The notes beneath the pieces were generated by a model, which was given only the letters and a program-made list of their open reading frames with translations, was not told the DNA's origin and made no database searches. 64,000 bases of DNA from JAFGGG01 sp964634205. GTDB lineage: Bacteria; Spirochaetota; Spirochaetia; SZUA-6; RPPD01. Each line of letters opens with the position of its first letter. Positions within the stretch are counted from its first letter, which is position 1. This document shows, in pieces, positions 27,016 through 36,900 of the stretch. The stretch covers positions 15,587 to 79,586 of the forward strand of contig CAZWKE010000012.1 in NCBI GenBank assembly GCA_964634205.1, in the 5' to 3' direction. A program made the position numbers and the translations under genes.

Positions 27016-28128
27016 ATGGACGTATCCGTAAAAGATGTTTTGCAGAAAATAGAATCAACCCCTATTCCCAAGGTAAAGAAGTGCGCGATCGCCTTTTCCG
27101 GCGGTCTGGACAGCACCCTGGGCATAGAGCTGCTGCGACGTGTCTATAAGGTCGATGAAGTCATCGCGATTTCCGTTGACGTGGGCCAGGGTGAGGAGGA
27201 GATCCGGATGGGCAGGGACCGGGCCAAGCAGTTGAACCTTGACCCGATTGTAATTGACGCCCGTGATGAGTTTACCGAGGTCTGGCTGAAAAAAGCCATC
27301 TGGGCGAACTCGGATTATAACGGCTATCCGGTTTCTACTTCCATGACACGCCAGTTGATCGCCCGTATTGTAGCGCAGAAGGCACGGGAGCTGGGTTGCG
27401 ACAGCCTGTTGGAGGGTTCCACGGGCCGGGGAAACGACCAGTATCGCATGCATAATGTGTTCAAATATTTCGCACCCGAGTTGGAAGTACTTGTTCCGGT
27501 TCGGGATTTTGATCTGACGCGGGGTCAGGAGCTTGCGCTCTGTAAAGAGTGGGGCGTCCCCGTTGAGGAGTTTATCACCGGCGGTGATGATAAGACCATG
27601 TGGTGCCGTTCAATCGCCTCGGGAGCGGTAGATCTGAACCAGGAGCTTCCCCCCTCCATTTGGATGTGGCTGACCGTGGCCGAAAAGGCTCCTGATAAGC
27701 CCGAAACCATTGAGCTGACCTTTGAACAGGGGATTCCGGTGGCGGTTGACGGCAAACGAATGAAACTGGCCGAGCTGGTACCGCACCTTAACAAAATCGC
27801 GGGCAGGAACGGGATCGGATACATCGATATCTTTGAGGACGGCATCATGGACCTGAAAAGCAGGGAAATCTATGAGGCGCCCGCGGCACATCTGATTTTA
27901 ATGGCAAAACGTGATCTGGAAGGGGCCTGTCTTTCCAAAGAGGAACGGCAGTTCAAAAAGATGGTCGATGCCAAATGGGCCTATATGGTATACCACGGCG
28001 AGTGGTTTCATCCTCTGAAAGCAGACCTGGACGCGTTTATCGAACAGAGTCAGAAGGTGGTCTACGGTGTCACAAAGGTGAAGTTGTATAAAGGAAACAT
28101 GGAGATTGTATCACGCAACCGGCCGTAC
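27016..28128 (+). CDS. argG: Argininosuccinate synthase (3' end lost in the assembly gap)
   Basis: This enzyme joins citrulline and aspartate using ATP in arginine biosynthesis. The ATP-pyrophosphatase loop AFSGGLDSTL is near residue 24, with SVDVGQGEEE near 57 and LLEGSTGRGNDQYR near 135. The visible 371 residues reach NRPY, just before the C-terminal part (usually about 30 more residues), which falls in the run of N. A TTGACA lies at 26951, but its nearest -10 (TATACC) is only 15 bases away. The lyase gene follows across the gap, so this is an argGH unit. Whether the two are separate or fused cannot be seen. Confidence 0.93.
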
Positions 28129-28228
28129 NNNNNNNNNNNNNNNNNNNNNNNNNNNNNNNNNNNNNNNNNNNNNNNNNNNNNNNNNNNNNNNNNNNNNNNN
28201 NNNNNNNNNNNNNNNNNNNNNNNNNNNN
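28129..28228. other. Assembly gap of 100 N
   Basis: Exactly 100 N, which is the usual placeholder for a gap of unknown length. Missing are the C-terminus of ArgG (about 30 residues) and the N-terminus of ArgH (about 50-55 residues), so the true gap is probably around 250-280 bases. Confidence 0.98.
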
Positions 28229-29464
28229 ATCGGGATTCTTACTGCGGCGGAGAATAACGATTTAAAAAAAGAGCTGCTTTCCATTATCGAACTTGTGACA
28301 CAAGGCCGGTTTGTGATCAAAGCCGCTGATGAGGACTGCCATACGGCCATAGAGAATCATCTTGTAGACAAGCTCGGTGATGCCGGAAAAAAGATTCACA
28401 CCGGCAGATCTCGCAACGATCAGGTCATTGCCGCCCTGCGTCTCTATGCACGGGATTTCCTGCAGCGCTTTCGTAGCTCATGTACCACGATTGTCGGCTC
28501 GCTACTGGAGTTCGGACGCCGGCACCGGGACATTCCCATGCCGGGGCGGACTCATATGCAGATTGCCATGCCCTCTTCGGTAGGCCTGTGGTCGCTTGCC
28601 TTTGCCGAACAATTGACGGACGATCTGGAGCTTGTGGATACGGCGTATAGGTTGAATGATATGTGCCCGCTGGGCTCAGCGGCAAGCTACGGCGTGCCGC
28701 TGCCGCTTAACAGGGAGATGGTCGCCGAACTGCTGGGTTTTTCCAGACTGCAAAATAATGTGTTGTACGTCAACAACAGCCGGGGCAAGATCGAATCTAT
28801 TATTTTGGATTCACTGGAGCAGGTACTGCTTACCTTAAGTAAACTGGCACAGGATCTGATCCTGTTTTCCATGCCCGAATTCGGCTACTTTACCCTGCCG
28901 CGTGAATTGTGTTCGGGCAGCAGTATCATGCCGCAGAAAAAAAATCCCTGCGGGCTGGAACTGGTACGCGCCAAGGCCGCGACAGTGTCTGCACATTCCA
29001 TGCAGATTAAAAATATCATCAAGGCACTCCCTTCCGGGTATAACAGGGATTTTCAGGAAACAAAACCACCGTTTATTCGCGGGGTCAATACCGCACTGGC
29101 CTGTGTGGAGGTTATGAACCTGTCCATCCAAAAGCTTACGGTAAACAGGGAAAAGCTGTTACAGGGATTTATCCCGGAGATCTACGCAACCGATGCCGCT
29201 TTGGATCTGGTGAAAAAAGGCATGCCCTTTCGGGACGCTTACAAACAGATCGGGCTGCACCTGGATGAACTGGGGAAATATGATCCTGTGCAGATCATAC
29301 ATGCCAAGAAATCCAGCGGTAATACCGGTAATTTATGCAGTGAGAAAACAGAAAAAACACTACAGCGTAAAATAAAACAATATGCGGAAGAGCACGCAAA
29401 AGTTGACAAGGCATTAAGCGGACTCCTGGGCACCAGGCCGGTACTGTATAAAATGATTTTTTAA
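28229..29464 (+). CDS. argH: Argininosuccinate lyase (5' end lost in the assembly gap)
   Basis: This enzyme cleaves argininosuccinate to arginine and fumarate, the last step of arginine synthesis. 411 residues are visible. The frame enters from the gap at IGILTAAE, which corresponds to about residue 50-55 of the family. Conserved regions include KKIHTGRSRNDQV, the PGRTHMQ segment, and the fumarase/aspartase superfamily signature GSSIMPQKKNP near visible residue 230. The C-terminal domain is complete. It lies downstream of argG on the same strand. Confidence 0.93.
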   Translation: MGILTAAENNDLKKELLSIIELVTQGRFVIKAADEDCHTAIENHLVDKLGDAGKKIHTGRSRNDQVIAALRLYARDFLQRFRSSCTTIVGSLLEFGRRHRDIPMPGRTHMQIAMPSSVGLWSLAFAEQLTDDLELVDTAYRLNDMCPLGSAASYGVPLPLNREMVAELLGFSRLQNNVLYVNNSRGKIESIILDSLEQVLLTLSKLAQDLILFSMPEFGYFTLPRELCSGSSIMPQKKNPCGLELVRAKAATVSAHSMQIKNIIKALPSGYNRDFQETKPPFIRGVNTALACVEVMNLSIQKLTVNREKLLQGFIPEIYATDAALDLVKKGMPFRDAYKQIGLHLDELGKYDPVQIIHAKKSSGNTGNLCSEKTEKTLQRKIKQYAEEHAKVDKALSGLLGTRPVLYKMIF

Positions 29465-29654
29465 CTATTGCTTCTTGACGTGAGTGTTTTTGTTATGATA
29501 AGCTCTCCCTACGTTCATTATAAAAAGGCAACCAAAACATGCTGATTAGCAGAGTCTTTTAAGTATGATGCTTGTTGGATTCGTAAGAGATACACTGGAA
29601 AATTATTATTGGCTACGGTGTTAGAGAACCGGCTGTTATTTGAAGGAGGGTTAT
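29465..29654. other. Intergenic region between argH and the Cys-rich gene
   Basis: 190 bases without a gene. A TTGACG at 29475 and TATGAT at 29494 are only 13 bases apart, too close for a standard promoter. I recognise no riboswitch, tRNA or T-box here. Confidence 0.4.
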
Positions 29655-29882
29655 ATGGTTCGCCTGCGTGAACAGGAGCTGTTTTGTTCCGAATGCGGTA
29701 AGGTAAAGAGACTACCGCAATGCTGTGGAAAACCGATGGAAGCTGATACCGACGGTACTTTTTTTTGCGCGTCCTGCTCCAGAGAGATACCGCATGCGCC
29801 TTTGTGTTGCAACCAGGTTATGAAGCTTCGCTTCCGGGTGAGGAATATAAAAAAAGAAATATTCGAAAACCATATAGTGTAA
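29655..29882 (+). CDS. Small Cys-rich, probably zinc-binding protein
   Basis: 75 residues with nine Cys: CSECG near residue 11, CCGKPM near 23, CASC near 38 and CC near 50. The spacing suggests one or two zinc ribbons. The CCGKPM block recalls the metal-binding start of several redox/zinc-ribbon proteins, but no function is known to me. ATG 29655 is chosen over TTG 29640 because AAGGAGGG at 29643-29650 is its ribosome site. Its stop codon is immediately followed by the start of the PRPP synthetase gene, so the two are translationally linked. Confidence 0.75.
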   Translation: MVRLREQELFCSECGKVKRLPQCCGKPMEADTDGTFFCASCSREIPHAPLCCNQVMKLRFRVRNIKKEIFENHIV

Positions 29883-31130
29883 ATGCAGTCCATGGTTAAT
29901 AATAATTTATATGATATCGGAGTTATCGCCTGTCCGGGCGGCGTACAGTTTGCCAATGAGATAATCAGTCATCTGAAATCCATTTCCGCCCTAAAGCTGG
30001 AGAGACAACTCCAAAATCTAATGAAAAAATACAAGCTATCCCGCGAAGAAGTTATACAAAAGATGAATTTCAATCGTGACCTGGTATCAGTATACCCCAA
30101 GCAGAACAGTATGGGAAAAATAGTTGTCCCGGAGTACAAGGTCCCGGTTCATTTTACCCATTTTGCCAATGGAGAGTTTAAAACCGAGCTGCGTAAATCG
30201 GTACGCGACAGAGATATTTATATTGTACAGGATGTGGCCAACCAGTATCCCATCAAGTTTCCCGACCGCAAAGAAAAACAGGTACTCTCAACTAATGATC
30301 ATATTTTCTGCCTGTATGTTACTATCGATGCCGCTTTACAGGCAGGGGCAAAAACCATAACGGTGGTACTGCCTACCTATCCGTATTCGCGGCAACACAA
30401 GAAAAAGGGCAGGGAAGGTCTGACCGCCGCCCGTTTCGGCCAGATTTTGGAGTATATGGGAGTGGAAAGAATCATTACCCTTGATATCCATTCACGAGAG
30501 ATTGAAAACTGCTTTAATCACCTGCGCCTGGAAAATCTGCATGCCTCATACCAGATTACCAGGGAACTCTCCCGCACAATCAATCTCCGGGATGAAAACC
30601 TGGCGATTGTTTCACCGGATACGGGGGCCGTCGACAGGAACAAATTTTACGCCGAATCATTAAAAAAAGAACTGGCCCTGCTTTATAAGGAACGTGATTA
30701 CTCCAAGCTCACCCAGGACGCGCTTGACAATAATATCGCCAATATGAATTTGCTGGGCAAGGTTGCCGGTAAAAATGTCTTTATGAGTGATGATATGCTG
30801 GGTACGGGAAGTACCCTGCTGAAAGCATTGAAACTGCTGCGTAAAAAAGGAGCGGAAAAAATAATCTGTGCGGTCAGCCTGCCGTTTTTTACCGGTAAAG
30901 CTATCGATCACTTTGAAGAGGCATATGCAAAGAAATACTTTTACCGAATCATCGGCACCAATGCAGTGTATCACGATAATTCACTGCTTTCACGCGAATG
31001 GTACCTGTGTGCCAATGTTTCACGGCTGTTCGCCAAAACAATCTTCAGACTGCATTTTGACCTTTCGCTGAGTCCGTTATTGGATAACCGCAATATCATC
31101 AATAAATTGCTCTCCGCAGACGGTAAATAA
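29883..31130 (+). CDS. prs: Ribose-phosphate pyrophosphokinase (PRPP synthetase), long form
   Basis: This enzyme makes PRPP from ribose 5-phosphate and ATP for nucleotide, His and Trp synthesis. Recognisable parts: FANGEFKTEL near residue 93 (normally near 35), a YSRQHKKKGREGLTA flexible-loop region, ITLDIHSREIENCF, and the PRPP loop DDMLGTGSTLLKAL near 300. At 415 residues it is about 100 longer than the classical enzyme. The extra sequence includes a helical, Lys-rich insert at about residues 35-85, between the first strand-helix unit and FANGEF. Possible starts are ATG 29883 and ATG 29892. The gene directly abuts the Cys-rich gene. Confidence 0.88.
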   Translation: MQSMVNNNLYDIGVIACPGGVQFANEIISHLKSISALKLERQLQNLMKKYKLSREEVIQKMNFNRDLVSVYPKQNSMGKIVVPEYKVPVHFTHFANGEFKTELRKSVRDRDIYIVQDVANQYPIKFPDRKEKQVLSTNDHIFCLYVTIDAALQAGAKTITVVLPTYPYSRQHKKKGREGLTAARFGQILEYMGVERIITLDIHSREIENCFNHLRLENLHASYQITRELSRTINLRDENLAIVSPDTGAVDRNKFYAESLKKELALLYKERDYSKLTQDALDNNIANMNLLGKVAGKNVFMSDDMLGTGSTLLKALKLLRKKGAEKIICAVSLPFFTGKAIDHFEEAYAKKYFYRIIGTNAVYHDNSLLSREWYLCANVSRLFAKTIFRLHFDLSLSPLLDNRNIINKLLSADGK

Positions 31131-31185
31131 TGCATTGATTTTTTGTTATGAGACACATAAACTTTAAGACGGAAAGGATTTTTTC

Positions 31186-32523
31186 ATGATCATTCTCACT
31201 CTTAACTGCGGAAGTTCTTCGGTAAAATATCGTGTATTCGATTGGGACGCAAAAGAAATCATGGCACAGGGTATTGTGGAACGCCTGGGAACACCGGAAT
31301 CATTTATTACACATTATTGTAAAGACAAGGAAACTGTTACCAGGAAAAAAGAATGCCGGGACCACCGTGCGGCCATCGAGCTTATTACAGCGCTGATTCT
31401 GGATAAGGAACTTGGTGCCCTGGAAGATATTCATATGATCAAGGCCGTGGGACACCGGGTGGTTCACGGCGGGGAAAAGTTTTCTCAATCGGTAATTATC
31501 ACCAAAGAGGCATTGGAAATCTTCAAAGAGGTCGAAGATTTAAGTCCCTTGCATAATCCGGCCAATATAATGGGCATAAACGCGGCCATGAAGCTTTTAC
31601 CCGATATTCCGCATTGTGCAATCATGGATACGGCCTGGCACCAGACTATGCCCGGTTACGCCTTTACCTATGCCCTGCCGTATGAGTGGTACCGGAATCT
31701 GCATGTCAGGCGCTATGGTTTCCACGGTACCTCCCTCTTATATGTGGCCAAGAGGGCCGCCGTACTTTTGGGGAAACAACCGCAGGAGTGCAACCTGATC
31801 AGTCTGCATATCGGCAACGGGGTCAGTGCCAACGCGGTAAAGAACGGTGTATCCCTGGATACCTCGATGGGATTGACGCCCCTGGAAGGCCTTGTCATGG
31901 GCACGCGCTCGGGGGATATGGACCCCGCGATCTGTTTTTACATCATGCGTAAAACCGGAATGAGCGCGGAGGAACTGGAAAAAATACTCAATAAAGAAAG
32001 CGGTGTTTTGGGGATAACAGAGAAATATATCGACCGCAGGGATATTGTCAAAGCCGCTGCTGAAGGAGACCGCCGCGCGCAGTTGGCAATCGATATAGAG
32101 AGCTACCGCCTGCGAAAATACATCGGCGCCTATTATGCCGCCCTGGGCAGAGTGGACGCGATTATTTTTACGGCAGGGGTCGGTGAGATGAACCCGGTAT
32201 ACCGGGCCGGGGCGTTACAGGGCTTGGAGAACATGGGGATAGTGATTGATCCTCGGAAAAATGAGCTTTCCCATACCCGTAACGCGGAAACCGAGATATC
32301 CGCCGCCTCTTCCTTGGTCAAGGTTTTTGTCATTCCTACTGATGAAGAGATGGTGATGACCGAGGATACCTATGCCCTGCTGCAGGGTATCTATAAAGTA
32401 CATACCGAGTTCGATTATTCCTTTCAACGCAGAGATTATGTAAATCCTTCACGGCAGCATGCTTTGGTTCAGGAGATCAAAGCACAACCCGCATTAAATG
32501 AAATAATCGCGCGCATACCGTAA
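31186..32523 (+). CDS. ackA: Acetate kinase
   Basis: This enzyme interconverts acetyl phosphate and ADP with acetate and ATP, giving substrate-level ATP in fermentation. Motifs: TLNCGSSSVKY at the N-terminus, GHRVVHGG near residue 88, RRYGFHGTS near 178, HIGNG near 207 and the FTAGVGEMNP segment near 330. At 445 residues it is longer than the usual 400 because of a C-terminal tail rich in aromatic and basic residues. The strong AAAGGA site fixes ATG 31186. No pta gene is adjacent. Confidence 0.96.
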   Translation: MIILTLNCGSSSVKYRVFDWDAKEIMAQGIVERLGTPESFITHYCKDKETVTRKKECRDHRAAIELITALILDKELGALEDIHMIKAVGHRVVHGGEKFSQSVIITKEALEIFKEVEDLSPLHNPANIMGINAAMKLLPDIPHCAIMDTAWHQTMPGYAFTYALPYEWYRNLHVRRYGFHGTSLLYVAKRAAVLLGKQPQECNLISLHIGNGVSANAVKNGVSLDTSMGLTPLEGLVMGTRSGDMDPAICFYIMRKTGMSAEELEKILNKESGVLGITEKYIDRRDIVKAAAEGDRRAQLAIDIESYRLRKYIGAYYAALGRVDAIIFTAGVGEMNPVYRAGALQGLENMGIVIDPRKNELSHTRNAETEISAASSLVKVFVIPTDEEMVMTEDTYALLQGIYKVHTEFDYSFQRRDYVNPSRQHALVQEIKAQPALNEIIARIP

Positions 32524-32557
32524 CCGTTAACACTTAATTGTAAATGATTGTAAAAGA

Positions 32558-32593
32558 GGGGCGGATGTAAAACAAAATTCCGGCCCGCTTTTT
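32558..32593 (+). terminator. Possible terminator of ackA
   Basis: Arms GGGGCGG (32558-32564) and CCGGCCC (32580-32586) pair at six of seven positions around a 15-base loop and are followed by GCTTTTT. Plausible but imperfect. Confidence 0.4.
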
Positions 32594-32607
32594 GCATATG
32601 ATGTTGC

Positions 32608-33951
32608 ATGGCTTTACTCAGGGTATTGTTTTGTGCACTCATAATAACGGTATATGCGTGTTTCTTCATCCCTGCGGAAATATATGGTGAATCACAACAG
32701 CTGAAACTCACAGCGGAACTCTGCAATTTTAGCGAGATCACCCTGCGTACGGTTATCCGTTATCAGATTGTTACCGCGGTCTGCGTGTATAAACAGGATA
32801 CGCTGACTTCCATAGGATTCAGTACTCCGTTTTCCGTATTGGGAACCGTCATCTATACGGGACTGCTGCGGGAAATAAGAAATCCTCTCGGCTTTTCCGC
32901 GGGAAGCGGTATGTGGCGGGAACGGACCGATATCAGGCTTACCACCGCCATGGACGGCGGCAGATATTGGGCCCTGGCTCTAAAACCGGTTCCCGGGTGC
33001 TGGCTGCTTTATTACCTTGGAAAAAAAGATATCCCGTTTAGCTTGGGCACCATAATTCGGCTGGAAGTAGACCGTGCGCTAAAAATTGAAACCCTGCTTT
33101 CCACCTCGATGCCTCGTGCCCCTACCGCATCCACAGACTGGTTTGCCGAAAAGCATCGGTTTTCGGGGGGGAGACTTTTTCACTTCGGTTCCAGGATCAC
33201 GTTGAGACGGGATGCGGTGTATGCGATCGGTTCGGGAGGAATTTCCGGGGGCAGTCTGGTGCTGCCCGGTTATTTTTTTGATCTTGTCGGCGGAATGAAT
33301 ACCGATCCTTTTTCAGCCGTCTTGATTTTCGGTTATGCGGACAGCAATTATACAAGCCCGGATGCAGTGTACGGCAGCGAGAATATCCTGTATGGGGGCC
33401 TGGTCCGGTTTACACCGTTTCCATGGCTTGAGCTGGGACAAAAATACCGGAGGATCATCGAACAAGGGAACTCCGGGAGTAAAGAGAAGCTGTCATCATA
33501 TCTTGATTTGACCTTCAATATCCGGCCGGATATGTTGCTTTACGTCGATTCCGCATACAGTGCTTCATTCTATTATCCACGGGATGACAGGGATTTTGCC
33601 GTGCATAATCTGGCTTTTACCACAACAATAAAAACAGCCGGGACGGTGTTTAGTACGGAAATTGCCCTAAAAAATATCGGTTCAACGGATGTCGGCAGCA
33701 TGGTGCGTCTGCAGCTTGAACTTGAAAATGATATATGCCGTCTGATGCTCCGTGTAAAAAATTACTGGAAGCATGAGAAGGCAACGTTTGATTTTGCCGC
33801 ATATTTCTCTCTATCTTTCTGTGGGCAAAAAATATATGTAAAGTTGAACACCATCAGGGAAATTGACCCCCCGACCCTCACGCCCGCGACGATTGTCGAT
33901 AATTTCAATGCTTATTTTTCATTCACCATCGGCTGGGAGGGAGTTTGGTGA
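32608..33951 (+). CDS. Secreted outer-membrane barrel-like protein
   Basis: This 447-residue protein has a signal peptide at residues 1 to about 28 (ending EIYG). The mature part is strand-rich with many Tyr, Phe and Gly, alternating as in barrels, and ends in FTIGWEGVW. Late segments such as LVRFTPFPWLELGQKYRRI resemble the strand-turn pattern of the other barrels in the window. The family is not recognised. No ribosome site is evident. Its last 40 bases overlap the convergent GlnE-like gene. Confidence 0.6.
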   Translation: MALLRVLFCALIITVYACFFIPAEIYGESQQLKLTAELCNFSEITLRTVIRYQIVTAVCVYKQDTLTSIGFSTPFSVLGTVIYTGLLREIRNPLGFSAGSGMWRERTDIRLTTAMDGGRYWALALKPVPGCWLLYYLGKKDIPFSLGTIIRLEVDRALKIETLLSTSMPRAPTASTDWFAEKHRFSGGRLFHFGSRITLRRDAVYAIGSGGISGGSLVLPGYFFDLVGGMNTDPFSAVLIFGYADSNYTSPDAVYGSENILYGGLVRFTPFPWLELGQKYRRIIEQGNSGSKEKLSSYLDLTFNIRPDMLLYVDSAYSASFYYPRDDRDFAVHNLAFTTTIKTAGTVFSTEIALKNIGSTDVGSMVRLQLELENDICRLMLRVKNYWKHEKATFDFAAYFSLSFCGQKIYVKLNTIREIDPPTLTPATIVDNFNAYFSFTIGWEGVW

Positions 33952-36900
33952 GTTTGCCCGATAAACTGTGTGTAATCTTCACGTACCCGGGAAAGGCACG
34001 CCCCCAGGGCGCGATCAAAATCTTTCACATCGGCCCTTTCACCAAGCACGCGTTTGGCGAGCGCCTGTTTTTCCGTTTCCTGTTCCGGGAGTTCATAGGT
34101 CTGCCTGTCCTCAAGAATCTGCAGGTAATGTTCAATCCTGCGCAAAAAGATATAGTCCCTTTTTAGATGCTCGCTTTTTTCCAACGAAATTATCCCTGCC
34201 TGATACAGCAGCTCAAGGGAGAGCAGGGTATTTCCATTCAAAATATCCGGATTTGCCGCCGCGTGAATGCGCTGCAGACCCTGAATAAGAAATTCGATAT
34301 CGCGGATACCGCCCAATCCAATTTTTACATTTATGCGTGAAAGCTGCCGGGAAGAAAGCCGGGCAACTGTTTTTTGCCGCAGGTTATTTATGGAAGCGAT
34401 AATATCCCCCATACTTGTTTTTGCGGTAAGCAGGGGTTTGATGTGCTGCAGCAGGTTTTCTCCCAATCTGGTATTTCCGGCAACCGGGCGTATTTTCAGC
34501 AGTGCCTGGATCTCCCATAACGCCGCTTTTTGGCGGTAATAATCCACCAGTCCGCCGAGTGATGGCACCAAACTGCCGGATTGTCCGAACGGCCGCAGGC
34601 GCAGGTCCACACGGTACACATTTCCCTCGCTCGTATGCTGATCGAGCACCTGAATCAACGCTTCAAATACAGCGGAAAAGGTCTGTACCGCGTTTGCCGG
34701 CATCGCTGCCGAGTCATCGAAAAAGGCGAGAAGGTCGATATCCGAACTGTAATTCAGCTCGTTTCCTCCGAGTTTGCCGAAAGCCATGACGCAAAAATGC
34801 TCCCTAAGACTTCTTTCGCTTTTTCCGCGTGCGGTCCAGATCCGTGTCAACGCGGTATTAATAATTACCTGGGCCAGCCGTGAAAGTTCTAAGATTATTT
34901 CCGCCAGTGGTTTTTCCAGACAAATATCCCTGATGGCAATCCTTAAAATCTCCCGTTTACGAAACCGCCTGAGTTCTGTTTTCCATCCGTCTTCCGTAAG
35001 TTGTGCCTTGGACAGTGCGCTCAGCTCGGTTTTCAGTGCTTGGAGCGTACGGACGGAGTGCAGTTGTTCCGGTTGAGTGACCCATTCGAAAAAAACGGGG
35101 TAACGAATCAGGGTATCGGAGAGAAAATGACTGACCGAAAAAAGCGTCAGCAGGATGTCCAACCGGCGCGGTTGCGAGAGAAGCAGCCGGAAGTGCCGCA
35201 GCGGACTTGATGTTTCGCGGACAAAGCGCTCCCAGTTGTTCAGTGCCATATCCGGATCGGGTTTTCTGGAAAGCATGTCGCCGGCCAGGACGGCAATTCC
35301 AATAAAACTTTCACGCACCTTATCGCTTCCCGCAAGGTTGATCAGATTGGTAAAGGCCCGTTCCGTTTGTTTAAAACCGATTTTTGAGAGAACCCGTTCG
35401 GTAAACGCCGATGAAATTTGCCTCGAAAGGATGATATCGGCAATATTCCCTACTTCTTTGCTCGGCAGATGCTCCCGGCCGAAGTACTGCTCCACAAACA
35501 AGCGGACGCGCGCGGAACAGGTCTCAAAATCATATAATAACTGTTGGTGTGGGGTAAGCTCCTGATTATAATCATATCCGATCCTGCGCGCCAAATGCAT
35601 CAGCTCACTTGAGCTCGGGGAAGGCAGCAGCAGGTCTCGCGCAGAACCGCGGAGCATGCGCAGCCCGTTTATCAGTTTACGAAAAAAATAATAGGCCCGG
35701 GTAAGGCGTTCCGCCTGTTCGGGATCAAGAACTTTGGCCTGGGCAAGCTCACGCAGCGCATTGTGCAACAGTGGTGTGCGGAGGGCTTTTAGTGTGCTCC
35801 CGTGGATTACCTGGAGCAGCTGGACCGAATACTCGATATCAACCAAACCGCCCGGACCCAGTTTGACATTGAAATCCTCCGAAGGTCCGGCATTGGCAAA
35901 CTGTTTTTCCCTGAGACTGAAAACCTCCGCCGGATCAATGACATTGGATTCATAAATCATTTCATCCCGCAGACGCTCAACCAGGGCACCGGTTTCGGTG
36001 TGCCCACCCACGGCACGCATGCGAACAAGGGCAAGTCTCTCCGAAGAGTGCGCCTTACCCCCGGTTCCGTAATATCTGCAGAAATTTTCCAGGCTGCAGG
36101 CAAGCGGACCGGCTTTACCGAAGGGACGCAACCGGGTGTCAACCTGAAAAATGCCTTCCCGTTTGGCTTGTATGAATAACACGGAGTTCTTCATAAGCTG
36201 TTCAAAAAACTCCGCATTGGTAATCGGATGTTTCCCGTCGGTTGTACCGTTGTCGGTGTAGACAAAAAGCAGTTCGATATCCGAAGCGTATCCCAGGGCG
36301 CGACCGCCGAATTTTCCCAGGCCGAACAATGCATAATTAGCATCCAGGCCGGCGACGGATTTGGGGCGGCCGTATTTCTTTACTAATTCGCCGTAATTGA
36401 TACTGAAGGCCTTTTTAATTACCTCTTCAGCCAGACGGGTGAGTTTCAAGCTCAGGCTTTTTATGGTCGCATGGGAATTGAGGATGTTTTCCAGATCGAT
36501 CAGGTAAATTTCACGGTCTTTAAACCGGTTTAAGATTATTTTTTTTTCTTCCAAAGATTTTACCGGCTTCAGGGCGGTGTTGATTCGTGAGGCAAGGGTT
36601 GAGGGACGTTTGCTGAAGCGTCTGCCCGTTACCTGCGTCGAAAGCATGGGGAGAAGTGTTTCATACTGGTTGCGGATAAAATCCTCCCATAAAAAATCGC
36701 TTGCCCCAAGCAAATGCGCCAGTTCGTTCAAAATGGTATGATTGGTAAGAAGATCATACCATTTTCCCTTTTCCGGAAATTTTACGATGTCGGAAACGAT
36801 AGATTCAAACCGATAGAGTGCATTGTAGGGATCAGGTGAGTTGCCTAAAAAGAAGGTAAACTGCTTGGTAAGAAGTACCGAAAGCTTAACTTTATTTAAA

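Noticed and set aside
29465..29654. Possible riboswitch or T-box between argH and the PRPP synthetase unit
   Set aside because: I found no conserved core, only a very small GCT-GATT-AGC hairpin.
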